From the NCBI GenBank assembly GCA_903845045.1, contig CAIMWA010000479.1, forward strand, positions 1-38,485: a stretch of DNA of 38,485 nt. The letters are read 5' to 3'. This document shows, in pieces, positions 18,530 through 26,044 of this stretch (its first letter is position 1; each line of letters begins with the position of its first letter). The DNA comes from an uncultured delta proteobacterium (lineage in GTDB: Bacteria; Myxococcota_A; Polyangia; Polyangiales; Ga0077539). A program made the translations under genes and the position numbers. Under the pieces are notes generated by a model. That model made no database searches, had not been told where the DNA came from, and saw only the letters and a list, made by a program, of their open reading frames with translations.

Positions 18530-18631
18530 GGGGACACAGTTACGTTGTTGCATCCCCGGGGAGGTCACCGCGGACGCCATCGCTTTTTGCTCCCCCGGGG
18601 GCGGCGGAGGCAAGAACGTAACTGTGTCCCC
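18530..18631. repeat. Family A inverted pair (unit 2)
   Basis: A plus copy at 18530-18553 and a minus copy at 18610-18631 face each other across 56 bp. The right copy has one change in the core (CAAGAACG instead of CAACAACG). Inner CCCCGGGG-type segments add to the palindrome. The unit lies in the divergent gap between rpmB and the 5'-nucleotidase gene, so it may overlap promoter sequences. Confidence 0.85.
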
Positions 18632-18668
18632 GCGCGCCGTCGTGCCACCATCGGTGGTCCGCGCACCC

Positions 18669-20141
18669 ATGGACGACGCCCAGCTGAAGCTCCCGATGCC
18701 CGACGACGCGCCCGCCCACGTCGCGTCGCTCCCCGCCGAACGCCGCGTGTTCGTGAACCGAAGCCTGCGCATGGACTCCGTCGAGTGGGTCGGCTTCGAC
18801 ATGGACTACACGCTCGCGATCTACCGCCAGGAGGAGATCGACCGGCTCTCCATCGAGGCCACGGTGCGCAAGCTCGTGGAGCGGGGGTATCCGCCGTTCC
18901 TGCGCGAGGCGACGTACGACCCGGGCTTCGCCATCCGCGGGCTGCTCATCGACAAGCGCCTCGGGCACGTCCTGAAGATGGACCGGTACCGCTACGTGGG
19001 CCGCGCGTGGCACGGGCTGCGCGAGCTCGAGCGCGACGTGCGCCACGCCCTCTACGAGGCCCGCAAGGTGCGCATCGCGCCGCAGCGCTACCACTGGATC
19101 GACACGCTCTACGCGCTCCCCGAGGCGGCGGTGTACGCGGGCGCCGTGTCGGTGCTCGACGCGTACGGCGTGCACGTCGACTACGGGCAGCTCTTCACCG
19201 ACATCCGCGAGTGCATCGACGAGGCGCACCGCGACGGCTCCATCGTCGACGTCATCGCCAACGACCTGCCGCGCTTCGTCGACCGCGACGCGGGCCTCGG
19301 ACCGGCGCTCCACAAGCTGCGATCGGCGGGGAAGAAGCTGTTCCTGCTGACGAACTCGCGGTGGGGCTACACGCAGAAGATGATGTCGTACCTGCTCGAC
19401 GGCGCGATGCACGAGTACGCGTCGTGGCGGCAGTACTTCGACGTCGTGAGCGTCGCCGCGGGCAAGCCGTCGTTCTTCACCGACAAGCGCCCGTACCTCG
19501 AGCGCCTCGTCGACGGCGGCCCCGACGCCGTGCAGCCCGCCTACGCGCTCGAGCGCGGCAAGGTCTACGAGCAGGGCAACCTCAAGGACTTCGAGCGCAT
19601 GCTCGGCGTCTACGGCGACGCGATCCTGTACGTGGGCGACCACATCTTCGGCGACATCCTGCGCAGCAAGAAGGACTCGTCGTGGCGCACGCTGCTCATC
19701 GTGCAGGAGATGGCCTGGGAGCTCGAGGCGCAGCACCGCACGCACGACGACGTCGCCCGCCTCGACGCCCTCGCGCGCCGCCGCGAGCAGGCCGAGGACG
19801 AGCTGCGCTTCCACCAGTCGCGGCACCGCGCGCAGGTGCGCAAGGGCAGCGGCGCCGACCGCCTCGCCGTCGACGAGACGCGCCTCGTCATCGACGGCCT
19901 GCGCGCCACGCTACGCGCCGCCGAGGTCGAGGCGCGGGACCTCGCGACGCGCACCGACACGACGTTCCATCGGTACTGGGGGTCGCTGTTCAAGCAGGGC
20001 GTGGAGCTCAGCTCCTTCGGCTACCAGGTCGAGGCCTACGCGTGCCTCTACACGTCGCGCGTGACGAACCTCGCGAACTACTCGCCCGCCCACTATTTCC
20101 GATCGCCCCGCGACCTCATGCCGCACGAGATGACCGGATGA
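18669..20141 (+). CDS. HAD-superfamily IG 5'-nucleotidase
   Basis: The 490-residue protein resembles the HAD-IG family related to eukaryotic cytosolic purine 5'-nucleotidase (NT5C2). Motif I is FDMDYTLA with nucleophile Asp44 and acid Asp46. Motif II Thr228 is in LLTNSRWGY, motif III Lys266 in AAGKPSFF, and motif IV Asp324/Asp329 in YVGDHIFGDIL. The sequence RGLLIDKRLGHVLKMDRYRYVGRAWHG is typical of the family's cap region. A charged coiled coil (about 355-430) follows. Dephosphorylation of a nucleoside monophosphate is expected. The ATG at 18669 is preferred over an upstream GTG located in the repeat. The stop overlaps the next start (ATGA). It is the first gene of a four-gene plus-strand operon. 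Confidence 0.92.
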   Translation: MDDAQLKLPMPDDAPAHVASLPAERRVFVNRSLRMDSVEWVGFDMDYTLAIYRQEEIDRLSIEATVRKLVERGYPPFLREATYDPGFAIRGLLIDKRLGHVLKMDRYRYVGRAWHGLRELERDVRHALYEARKVRIAPQRYHWIDTLYALPEAAVYAGAVSVLDAYGVHVDYGQLFTDIRECIDEAHRDGSIVDVIANDLPRFVDRDAGLGPALHKLRSAGKKLFLLTNSRWGYTQKMMSYLLDGAMHEYASWRQYFDVVSVAAGKPSFFTDKRPYLERLVDGGPDAVQPAYALERGKVYEQGNLKDFERMLGVYGDAILYVGDHIFGDILRSKKDSSWRTLLIVQEMAWELEAQHRTHDDVARLDALARRREQAEDELRFHQSRHRAQVRKGSGADRLAVDETRLVIDGLRATLRAAEVEARDLATRTDTTFHRYWGSLFKQGVELSSFGYQVEAYACLYTSRVTNLANYSPAHYFRSPRDLMPHEMTG

Positions 20142-20944
20142 AGACCCTCCGCACGATGATCCTCGCCGGCGTGCTCGGCGCCGCCCTCGGCTGCGCGAGC
20201 AACGACGCGGCCACCGTCGGGCGCGGCTTCGACGCCGGCGCCTCGGACGAAGCGCTCCCCGACGACGCCGCGTCGCTCGTCTACCTGCCCGGCGAGAACC
20301 CCGCGGGCCCCGACGCAGGACCGCCGCCCTTCGTCGGCACGTGGCACTCGTGCAGCTTGCGGCGCACCTTCTCCTCCGACGGCACCTGGGAGTCGGTCTC
20401 GTACCCGAACAACGCGTGCCGCAGCACCGGGACCTGGCGCCTGCACCGCGACCGCGTCGACGTGCACACCGCGGCGTCCACCTGCCCGTCGCCGCCCCCG
20501 GACCTGCCCGACGCGCTGCTCGCCCTCGAGGGTCATCAGCTCGTCATCGTGCACCCCGACGTGGGCAGCCAGGGCGTCTGGCGCGGCCTCGACGACACCG
20601 TGCCGCGGCAGCGCTGGCACTTCGACGGAACCCGCTTCGACGGCAGCCCCGGCGTCACCATCGTGCGCGTCGTCGGCGACCCCCGGCAGGACGGCAGCGG
20701 CTGCTACTGGTCCGGCGACGGAGCCTGCAACGGCCTGTTCTCGTGCGCCGGCGTCGTCTACCAATGGGAGCAGGGCAACGCCATGCTCGGCGGCGGCCTG
20801 AGCTGCTCGGGCTGCACCTGCGGCGCGTCGCTCGTCGGCGCCATCACCACGGACCGCATCACCGCCCACTTCTTCGCGCAGAACTGCGAGCGCGTGTGGC
20901 AGGGCGACGTCGTGGGCGTGGCCGAGGCCGACCCGCGTCCGTAG
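20138..20944 (+). CDS. Putative lipoprotein of unknown function
   Basis: The 268-residue protein has a lipoprotein signal peptide: MKTLRTMILAGVLGAALGC with the lipid-attachment Cys at 19. An acidic, low-complexity stretch rich in Asp/Ala/Pro follows (to about 65). The mature part holds many cysteines (for example SCSLRR, NNACRSTGTW, GDGACNGLFSCAG, LSCSGCTCG), suggesting disulfide bonds. The phrase FVGTWHSCSLRRTFSSDGTWES...TGTWRLHRDRV resembles small beta-barrel (lipocalin-like) domains, but I do not recognise the family. It is probably anchored in the periplasmic or outer membrane. It is translationally coupled to the nucleotidase gene by ATGA. Confidence 0.82.
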   Translation: MKTLRTMILAGVLGAALGCASNDAATVGRGFDAGASDEALPDDAASLVYLPGENPAGPDAGPPPFVGTWHSCSLRRTFSSDGTWESVSYPNNACRSTGTWRLHRDRVDVHTAASTCPSPPPDLPDALLALEGHQLVIVHPDVGSQGVWRGLDDTVPRQRWHFDGTRFDGSPGVTIVRVVGDPRQDGSGCYWSGDGACNGLFSCAGVVYQWEQGNAMLGGGLSCSGCTCGASLVGAITTDRITAHFFAQNCERVWQGDVVGVAEADPRP

Positions 20945-20978
20945 CGGCGCGCGACCGGCGAGCCGCGGGGCTGCTACC

Positions 20979-21539
20979 ATGGCGCCCATGCCCGTCACCG
21001 ACGCAGCGCCCGCGTGGAGGCGCTTCTGCGAGCGCTACCTCACCGCCGTGCAGGAGGTCTCGGGGTCGCTCCCGATCACCGAGCACGACCCCGCCACGCG
21101 CTCGCCCTGCGAGGTCGGCGAGCCCGACGAGCACGGCACCGTGATGTGGCGACCCGTCTCGCGCCGCCCGCGCTCGGACCTCGCCGCGGTGCAGCGCCAG
21201 GCCAACGTCACGCTGCCCGCCGAGGTGCGCGACTGGCTCGGCGGGTGGTGGTGCCTGCCCATCGAGGCGACGCTCCTCGGCGAGCCCATGGTCCTTCTCG
21301 GCATCGCCAGCCCCGAGGACGAGACCGCCCTCGGCGCCCGCTGGGCCCAGCACCTCGCCGCGCGCCGCCTGCGCCACGCCGAGGACACGGTCCCCATCGG
21401 CGCGTTCATGAACGGAAGGTTCCTGTCGGTGACGTGCCCGCAGGGCGAGGTGCGCATGGAGTCGCCGTCGCGCTCGCTGGGCTTCGTCGCGGGATCCCTC
21501 GGCGACTTCTTCGAGATGCTGATCCCGCAGGCCCCGTAG
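20979..21539 (+). CDS. syd: Syd-like protein (SecY-interacting)
   Basis: The 186-residue soluble acidic protein matches the Syd pattern: AWRRFCERYLTAVQEVSGSLPITEHDP, RSPCEVGE, VMWRPVSR, DLAAVQRQANVTLPAEVRDWLG and a C-terminal SLGDFFEMLIP. In Escherichia coli, Syd binds SecY at the cytoplasmic membrane surface and acts as a quality check on the translocon. The spacing of these segments along the chain agrees with that protein (about 180 residues). ATG 20979 and ATG 20988 are both possible starts. It lies 34 bp after the lipoprotein gene and 17 bp before a methyltransferase gene. The family call is from pattern memory without alignment. Confidence 0.78.
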   Translation: MAPMPVTDAAPAWRRFCERYLTAVQEVSGSLPITEHDPATRSPCEVGEPDEHGTVMWRPVSRRPRSDLAAVQRQANVTLPAEVRDWLGGWWCLPIEATLLGEPMVLLGIASPEDETALGARWAQHLAARRLRHAEDTVPIGAFMNGRFLSVTCPQGEVRMESPSRSLGFVAGSLGDFFEMLIPQAP

Positions 21540-21556
21540 CGCTCGCGGGGGCTCCC

Positions 21557-22324
21557 ATGACGCCGTCGCTCTACGCCGACCCGCGCACCTACGACCTGCT
21601 CTTCGCCGACCGCACCGACGACGTCGCGTACTACCGCGCCGTCGCCTGCGGACGCGTGCTCGAGTACGGCTGCGGCACCGGGCGCATCACGCTCCCCCTC
21701 GCCGCCGCCGGCCACGACGTCACCGCCGTGGACCCGAGCTCCCCGATGCTCGCGCGCCTCGCCGAGCGCCTCGCGGAGACGTCGCTGCCCGTGCGCCACG
21801 TGCTCGGCGACGCCACCACGCTGTCCCTCGGCGAGCGCTTCGACACGGTGCTGTTCCCCTTCAACGGCCTCGCGCACGTGCACGACGCGGCGGGGCTGGC
21901 GGCGTTCTTCGCGCGCGTCCACGACCACCTCGCGCCGGGCGGCCGCTTCGCCTTCGACCTGTGGATCCCCGAGCCGCGGCTCCTCGACGGCGCGGTGCTC
22001 GAGTCCGGGCGCTTCGACGACCCGCTCACCGGCGAGCCCGTGACGCTGCGCGAGGAGTTCTCCTACGACGCCCTCGCGCAGGTGCTCACCACGCGCATCA
22101 CCCTCACGCCGGTGCTCGACCCCACCGCAAAGCGCGGGTGGATGCTCGCGCAGCGGCAATTCTTCCCCGAGGAGACGCGGGCGCTGCTCGCCGCGCACGG
22201 CTTCGACGTCCGCTGGCGCACGACGCGCTGGCGCGCCCCGACGGACCTGTCGGTGCCGGGCTTCGACGACGCGCCCCTCGACGAGCGCGGCGCCATGCTC
22301 GCGTACGTGTGCTTCGCGCGGTGA
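21557..22324 (+). CDS. Class I SAM-dependent methyltransferase
   Basis: The 255-residue protein begins MTPSLYADPRTYDLLFADRTDD. Motif I is VLEYGCGTGRITLPLA (Glu36, Gly38, Gly40, Gly42), followed by VTAVDPSSPMLARL and FDTVLFPFNGLAHVHD. The post-motif region LAPGGRFAFDLWIPEP fits the Methyltransf_11/25 group acting on small molecules. The substrate is not evident. The last gene of the nucleotidase-lipoprotein-syd operon, it starts 17 bp after the syd stop. It ends 21 bp before the family A repeat at 22346. Confidence 0.9.
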   Translation: MTPSLYADPRTYDLLFADRTDDVAYYRAVACGRVLEYGCGTGRITLPLAAAGHDVTAVDPSSPMLARLAERLAETSLPVRHVLGDATTLSLGERFDTVLFPFNGLAHVHDAAGLAAFFARVHDHLAPGGRFAFDLWIPEPRLLDGAVLESGRFDDPLTGEPVTLREEFSYDALAQVLTTRITLTPVLDPTAKRGWMLAQRQFFPEETRALLAAHGFDVRWRTTRWRAPTDLSVPGFDDAPLDERGAMLAYVCFAR

Positions 22325-22345
22325 CCGGCGCGGGGAGACCGGCGC

Positions 22346-22416
22346 GGGGACACAGTTACGTTGTTGCATCCACCGCCGGCACGCCGACCGGAATGCAACA
22401 ACGTAACTCTGTCCCC
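22346..22416. repeat. Family A inverted pair (unit 3)
   Basis: A plus copy (22346-22370) and a minus copy (22391-22416) are separated by 20 bp, giving a 71-bp palindromic unit. The right copy differs by one base (ACTCTGTCCCC). It lies between the convergent 3' ends of the methyltransferase and the Cys-rich lipoprotein genes and could form a stable stem. Confidence 0.9.
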
Positions 22417-22435
22417 GCTGCGCCCCGGTGAAGGC

Positions 22436-24391
22436 CTACGGGCAGGCGCGCTCCATGGTGAAGCGCGTGTTGCCCTGGTTGTCGCCGCAGTTGCTGTCAC
22501 GGAACGCGCACACCAGGTCGCCGCCCGCGAAGGACGCCGTCGCGGTGGTCGTGGGCAGCGCCGCGAAGGCCGCCGCCGCGCTCGTGTAGAACACCCCGCC
22601 AGGCGTCGCGAGCGACGGCACCGAGAGGTTGTCGCAGGGGATGAACCACTGGAACCCCGTGCTCGGCGGGTTCGCCGTGCTCCACACGTCGCCGCCGCTG
22701 GGGAGCGCCGTGATGCGGTACGTGCCCGCGGGCACGCTCGCCACGCGCACGAGCGGACCGCTGCGATCGGGCCCTTGGCAGCTCGTGTACCAGCCGATGT
22801 CGACGGTCGTGCGGAAGGTGCATCGTCCGGTGCTGCTGCACGTGCCCGCGAGGCAGTCCGAGTCCATGACGCACCCCGCGCAGAGGCCGCAGGCGCCGCA
22901 CGACCCGCCGCAGTCGACGTCGGTCTCGGAGCCGTTGCGCACGTGGTCGTCGCAGCGCGGCGGCTGGCACGCGCTGCCCGCGCACACCCCGGAGCTGCAC
23001 GCCGTGCCGCACGCGCCGCAGTTGCCCGGGGTCGTGCGGAGGTCGGTCTCGCAGCCGTTCGCCGCCGCGCCGTCGCAGTCGCCGAAGTTCGCGTTGCAGC
23101 TCGCGACGCCGCACGCGCTCGCGGCGCACACGCCCGTGGCGTTGGCCGGGGTGCACGCGAGGCCGCAGCGTCCGCAGCTCGTGAGGGTGCTGCGCAGGTT
23201 CGTCTCGCAGCCGTTGGCGGGGATGCCGTCGCAGTCGTCGAAGCCCGTGGTGCACGTGCTCAGGCAAGCCCCGGACACGCACGCCGGGACGCTGTTCGCC
23301 GGCGCCGGGCACACCGTCCCGCAGGACGCGCAGTTCGTCGTGCTGCTCCGCAGGTCGGTCTCGCAGCCGTTGGCCGCGTTGCCGTCGCAGTCGCCGAAGT
23401 TCGCCGCGCACGTAGCGACGCCGCAGGCCCCGAGGGCGCAGGTGCCGGTGGCGTTGGGCGGCGCGCAGGTGCGTCCGCAGCCGCCGCAGTGCGCGGTGCT
23501 GGTGCGAAGGTCGACCTCGCAGCCGTTGCTGGAGAGCCCGTCGCAGTCGGCGAAGCCCGTGGCGCAGGCGTACGCGCAGTGACCCGCCGCGCAGGTGGTG
23601 ACGGTGTTCGCGCGGGCCTCGCAGACCGTTCCGCAGCCGCCGCAGTGGCTCGCGTCGCTCTGCGTGTCGGCCTCGCAGCCGTTCGCCGCGTCGCCGTCGC
23701 AGTCGGCGTAGGGGGCGTTGCACATCGCGATGGAGCACGCGCCGTTGAGGCACGCCGAGGCGCCGTTGGCGGTGACGCAGCGACGTCCGCAGGCGCCGCA
23801 GGCAGCGATGTTGGCGAGGGTGTCGACGCACGCGCCGTCGCAGCACGCCTGGGCGCCCGCGCAGCCGTGGGCCGTGCTGCACCCGGGGACGCAGAGCGTT
23901 CCGACGCAGAGCGTTCCGACGGGGCACTGGTCGGTGCCGACGCACTGCACGCACTGGTGCGTGGTGGTGTCGCAGTGACGCACGCCGGCGACGCCGCCGT
24001 CGGCCGGGGTGGCGCAGCCAATGTCGTCGCGACAGCCCGGGGCGCAGGTGTTCGCGCCGGGCGGACAGTACTGTCCCGCCGGGCACGTGTCGGCGCCGGG
24101 GAGGCACCCCACGCAGCGCCCCGACGCCGTGTCGCACACGGAGCCCTCGGCGTGCCCTGCGCAGTCCGTATTTTGCGCACAGCGGAACCCTGCGTCGACG
24201 GGGACGTCCACCGGCGCGACGTCGAGCGTCGGCACGTCGGGTGCGGGCGCATCGAAGACGTCGAGGACGCCGAGGTCCGCGGTCACGTCGGCGGCGGCGT
24301 CGGTGGTGGCCCCCACGACGGAGTCGCTGCCGCTGCACGCCGCGAGGGAGGTCGCGAGCGCGGTCCAAGCCAACCAGGTGCGGATCTTCAC
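22436..24391 (-). CDS. Cys-rich repeat lipoprotein, surface protein of unknown function
   Basis: The 651-residue protein starts at a GTG; the signal peptide ends in LAAC with the lipid-attachment Cys at 19. An Asp/Val/Pro-rich linker (21-68) precedes a Cys-rich region (71-210) with EGF/TNFR-like spacing. Five tandem 52-residue repeats follow (224-480), each with DCDG..aNGCE.D, CGgCG and terminal Cys pairs; the DCDG motif recurs exactly every 52 residues (230, 282, 334, 386, 438). A further Cys cluster (CDDHVRNGSETDVDCGGSCGAC, about 480-501) and a C-terminal domain without repeats (about 520-651) complete it. Such proteins are typical of myxobacteria; adhesion or matrix roles are guesses. A 15-bp tandem duplication (23888-23917) gives GTLCVGTLCV. 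Confidence 0.88.
   Translation of the reverse strand: MKIRTWLAWTALATSLAACSGSDSVVGATTDAAADVTADLGVLDVFDAPAPDVPTLDVAPVDVPVDAGFRCAQNTDCAGHAEGSVCDTASGRCVGCLPGADTCPAGQYCPPGANTCAPGCRDDIGCATPADGGVAGVRHCDTTTHQCVQCVGTDQCPVGTLCVGTLCVPGCSTAHGCAGAQACCDGACVDTLANIAACGACGRRCVTANGASACLNGACSIAMCNAPYADCDGDAANGCEADTQSDASHCGGCGTVCEARANTVTTCAAGHCAYACATGFADCDGLSSNGCEVDLRTSTAHCGGCGRTCAPPNATGTCALGACGVATCAANFGDCDGNAANGCETDLRSSTTNCASCGTVCPAPANSVPACVSGACLSTCTTGFDDCDGIPANGCETNLRSTLTSCGRCGLACTPANATGVCAASACGVASCNANFGDCDGAAANGCETDLRTTPGNCGACGTACSSGVCAGSACQPPRCDDHVRNGSETDVDCGGSCGACGLCAGCVMDSDCLAGTCSSTGRCTFRTTVDIGWYTSCQGPDRSGPLVRVASVPAGTYRITALPSGGDVWSTANPPSTGFQWFIPCDNLSVPSLATPGGVFYTSAAAAFAALPTTTATASFAGGDLVCAFRDSNCGDNQGNTRFTMERACP
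22952..23722 (-). repeat. Five tandem 156-bp coding repeats in the Cys-rich lipoprotein
   Basis: Residues 224-480 form five consecutive units starting at C224, C276, C328, C380 and C432. The first four are exactly 52 residues (156 bp) and the last is about 48. The invariant frame DCDG-x3-NGCE and the CGxCG pair mark each unit. The units have diverged in sequence, so the expansion is not recent, but their length has been kept. Confidence 0.85.
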
Positions 24392-24496
24392 GGGGAACGA
24401 GCGTAGCGCAGGTGCGTGCGATCGCGGGCGCCGGTCCGGAGCTCCCTCGCGCCGATAATTTCCGGGCCCTCGAAGGCCACGGCTACCGTTTCTTCG

Positions 24497-26044
24497 ATGT
24501 TCACCATTCGATCGCGCCGGGACCTCTCGCTGCTGCTCGAGCGGCAGATGGCCGCCGCGTCGTCCCGCGGGGGCGGTCCCGCCATGGACGAGGACATCGA
24601 GCTTCGCACGGCGCTGAAGACCTTTCTGCTCGAGGCCCACGGCACCATGCGCAGCGAGCCCTACGCGGCGTTGCAGCAGCTCGCCCCGTCGCTGGGGCTG
24701 ACCGTGGAGCGCACCGACGACGACCAGCTCCTCACGATCTGGGCCGGCGACGACGTACAATTCTGGCTCGACACCTCGGCCGGGCGCGTGCACCGGCTCT
24801 ACACCGTGAGCACGGCGCGCGAGGCCGACCGCGTGCACGAGCTCCTCGTGTCGGGAACGGGCTCGCTGGAGTGCGTGTGGCTCCCGCCGCGGGCCCTCGA
24901 GACCCTCGCCCGCGACCCCGCGTCGCAGATGGTGCTGTTCTCGCTCCGCCACGACCGTCGCATGCTCCGCCGCACCCCCGACGTGCACGGCATCGACTCG
25001 GTGACGCTGCGCTTCTGGGGGCCGCGATCGAGCCAGACCCTCGATAAATTGCGCCGCAGCGACGTGCTCCCGCAGGCGACGAGCGTGCACAGCGTGCGGG
25101 TGCGCCGCGGCGACGACGAGAAGTACTGCCTCGCCGAGGTGTTCCACTCGGGGAAGATCACCGCCATCGGCACGAGCTTCGTGGAGCACGAGCGCATCGT
25201 CGACGCCCTCTTGCAGGAGCACGCCGCCCTCGCCGACGCCCTCGAGGCCGCGCAGCGCACGCCGCGCCGCGTGCAGATCCCCGTGCGCTGGACCTTCGAC
25301 GACCTCGCCTACGGCGTCGGGCGCATGTTCTCGGGCAACGATCCGTTCCGCCTCTGGGGGCTGCCCGAGCAGACGGGCCCCGACACCTTCTCGGTGCGCG
25401 CCGTGGACCTCGACGTCGGGCGCATCGCGACGTTCACCGTCGACGCGTCGGGGCTAGGGCTCGAGCTCGGCGTGCGCACGCCGGCGTCCACGGCGATCCG
25501 GGTGATCTCGGCGCTGCAGTACCACGTCAACGCCGACACGCCGGACGACCTCGTCGCGCCCGATCCGCTGTTGCAGTTGGCGCTGCCGGCGACCACCGAG
25601 CGCGGGGCGTTTCGCGAGACGTCGCCGCTGCACGACGTGGCGCGGGCGGTGCTCACCGAGGCCTGCGCGGTGCTCGCGCGGGGCACGCAGCTGGTGCCGA
25701 CGCGCACGCTGCTCGAAGGAACGCACGGCTCCGAGCAGGCCACCGACGCGCTGCATGACCTGGCTCGCCGGGTGATGAACGAGGCGGCGGCGCACGAGTG
25801 GCGCCCGTGGCTGCGCATCGTGTCGCAGCCCGACGGCAAGCACGCGTGGCGCTTCGTCGACGCGCTGCCCGTCGAGCGCATGCTGCGTCTCCGCGAGCTG
25901 CAGAAGCTCAACCGCGCGGCGCTGCAGCTCGTGGCGCGCATGGAGGGCAAGGGCCTCGCGAAGTGGCTGCAGCTCTCGCTCTTCGCGCCCGAGGAGATGG
26001 TGGCTCCGATGCCCGACGAGTGCGACGCTCCGCGGGATGACTGA
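24497..26044 (+). CDS. Uncharacterised protein (515 residues)
   Basis: I do not recognise a family. The protein is soluble, with no signal peptide or membrane helix, and of mixed alpha/beta composition. Features include an N-terminal RSRRDLSLLLERQMAAASS, two similar-looking halves each with a sequence like LTIWAGDDVQFWLDTSAGRVHRL and FSVRAVDLDVGRIATFTVDASG, and a helical C-terminus (LRELQKLNRAALQLVARMEG). The ATG at 24497 is chosen because upstream codons show no gene-like composition and it leaves a 105-bp gap to the divergent lipoprotein gene. The 3' end overlaps the MFS transporter gene by 8 bp, so the two are probably co-translated. The gene is real by codon bias and length; its function is unknown. 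Confidence 0.8.
   Translation: MFTIRSRRDLSLLLERQMAAASSRGGGPAMDEDIELRTALKTFLLEAHGTMRSEPYAALQQLAPSLGLTVERTDDDQLLTIWAGDDVQFWLDTSAGRVHRLYTVSTAREADRVHELLVSGTGSLECVWLPPRALETLARDPASQMVLFSLRHDRRMLRRTPDVHGIDSVTLRFWGPRSSQTLDKLRRSDVLPQATSVHSVRVRRGDDEKYCLAEVFHSGKITAIGTSFVEHERIVDALLQEHAALADALEAAQRTPRRVQIPVRWTFDDLAYGVGRMFSGNDPFRLWGLPEQTGPDTFSVRAVDLDVGRIATFTVDASGLGLELGVRTPASTAIRVISALQYHVNADTPDDLVAPDPLLQLALPATTERGAFRETSPLHDVARAVLTEACAVLARGTQLVPTRTLLEGTHGSEQATDALHDLARRVMNEAAAHEWRPWLRIVSQPDGKHAWRFVDALPVERMLRLRELQKLNRAALQLVARMEGKGLAKWLQLSLFAPEEMVAPMPDECDAPRDD

Noticed and set aside
22360..22420. Small ORFs starting MQQRNCVP in and after the repeats
   Set aside because: The start codon and first residues come from the minus strand of the family A core, and the rest is shadow of other genes. 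They are annotation artefacts.
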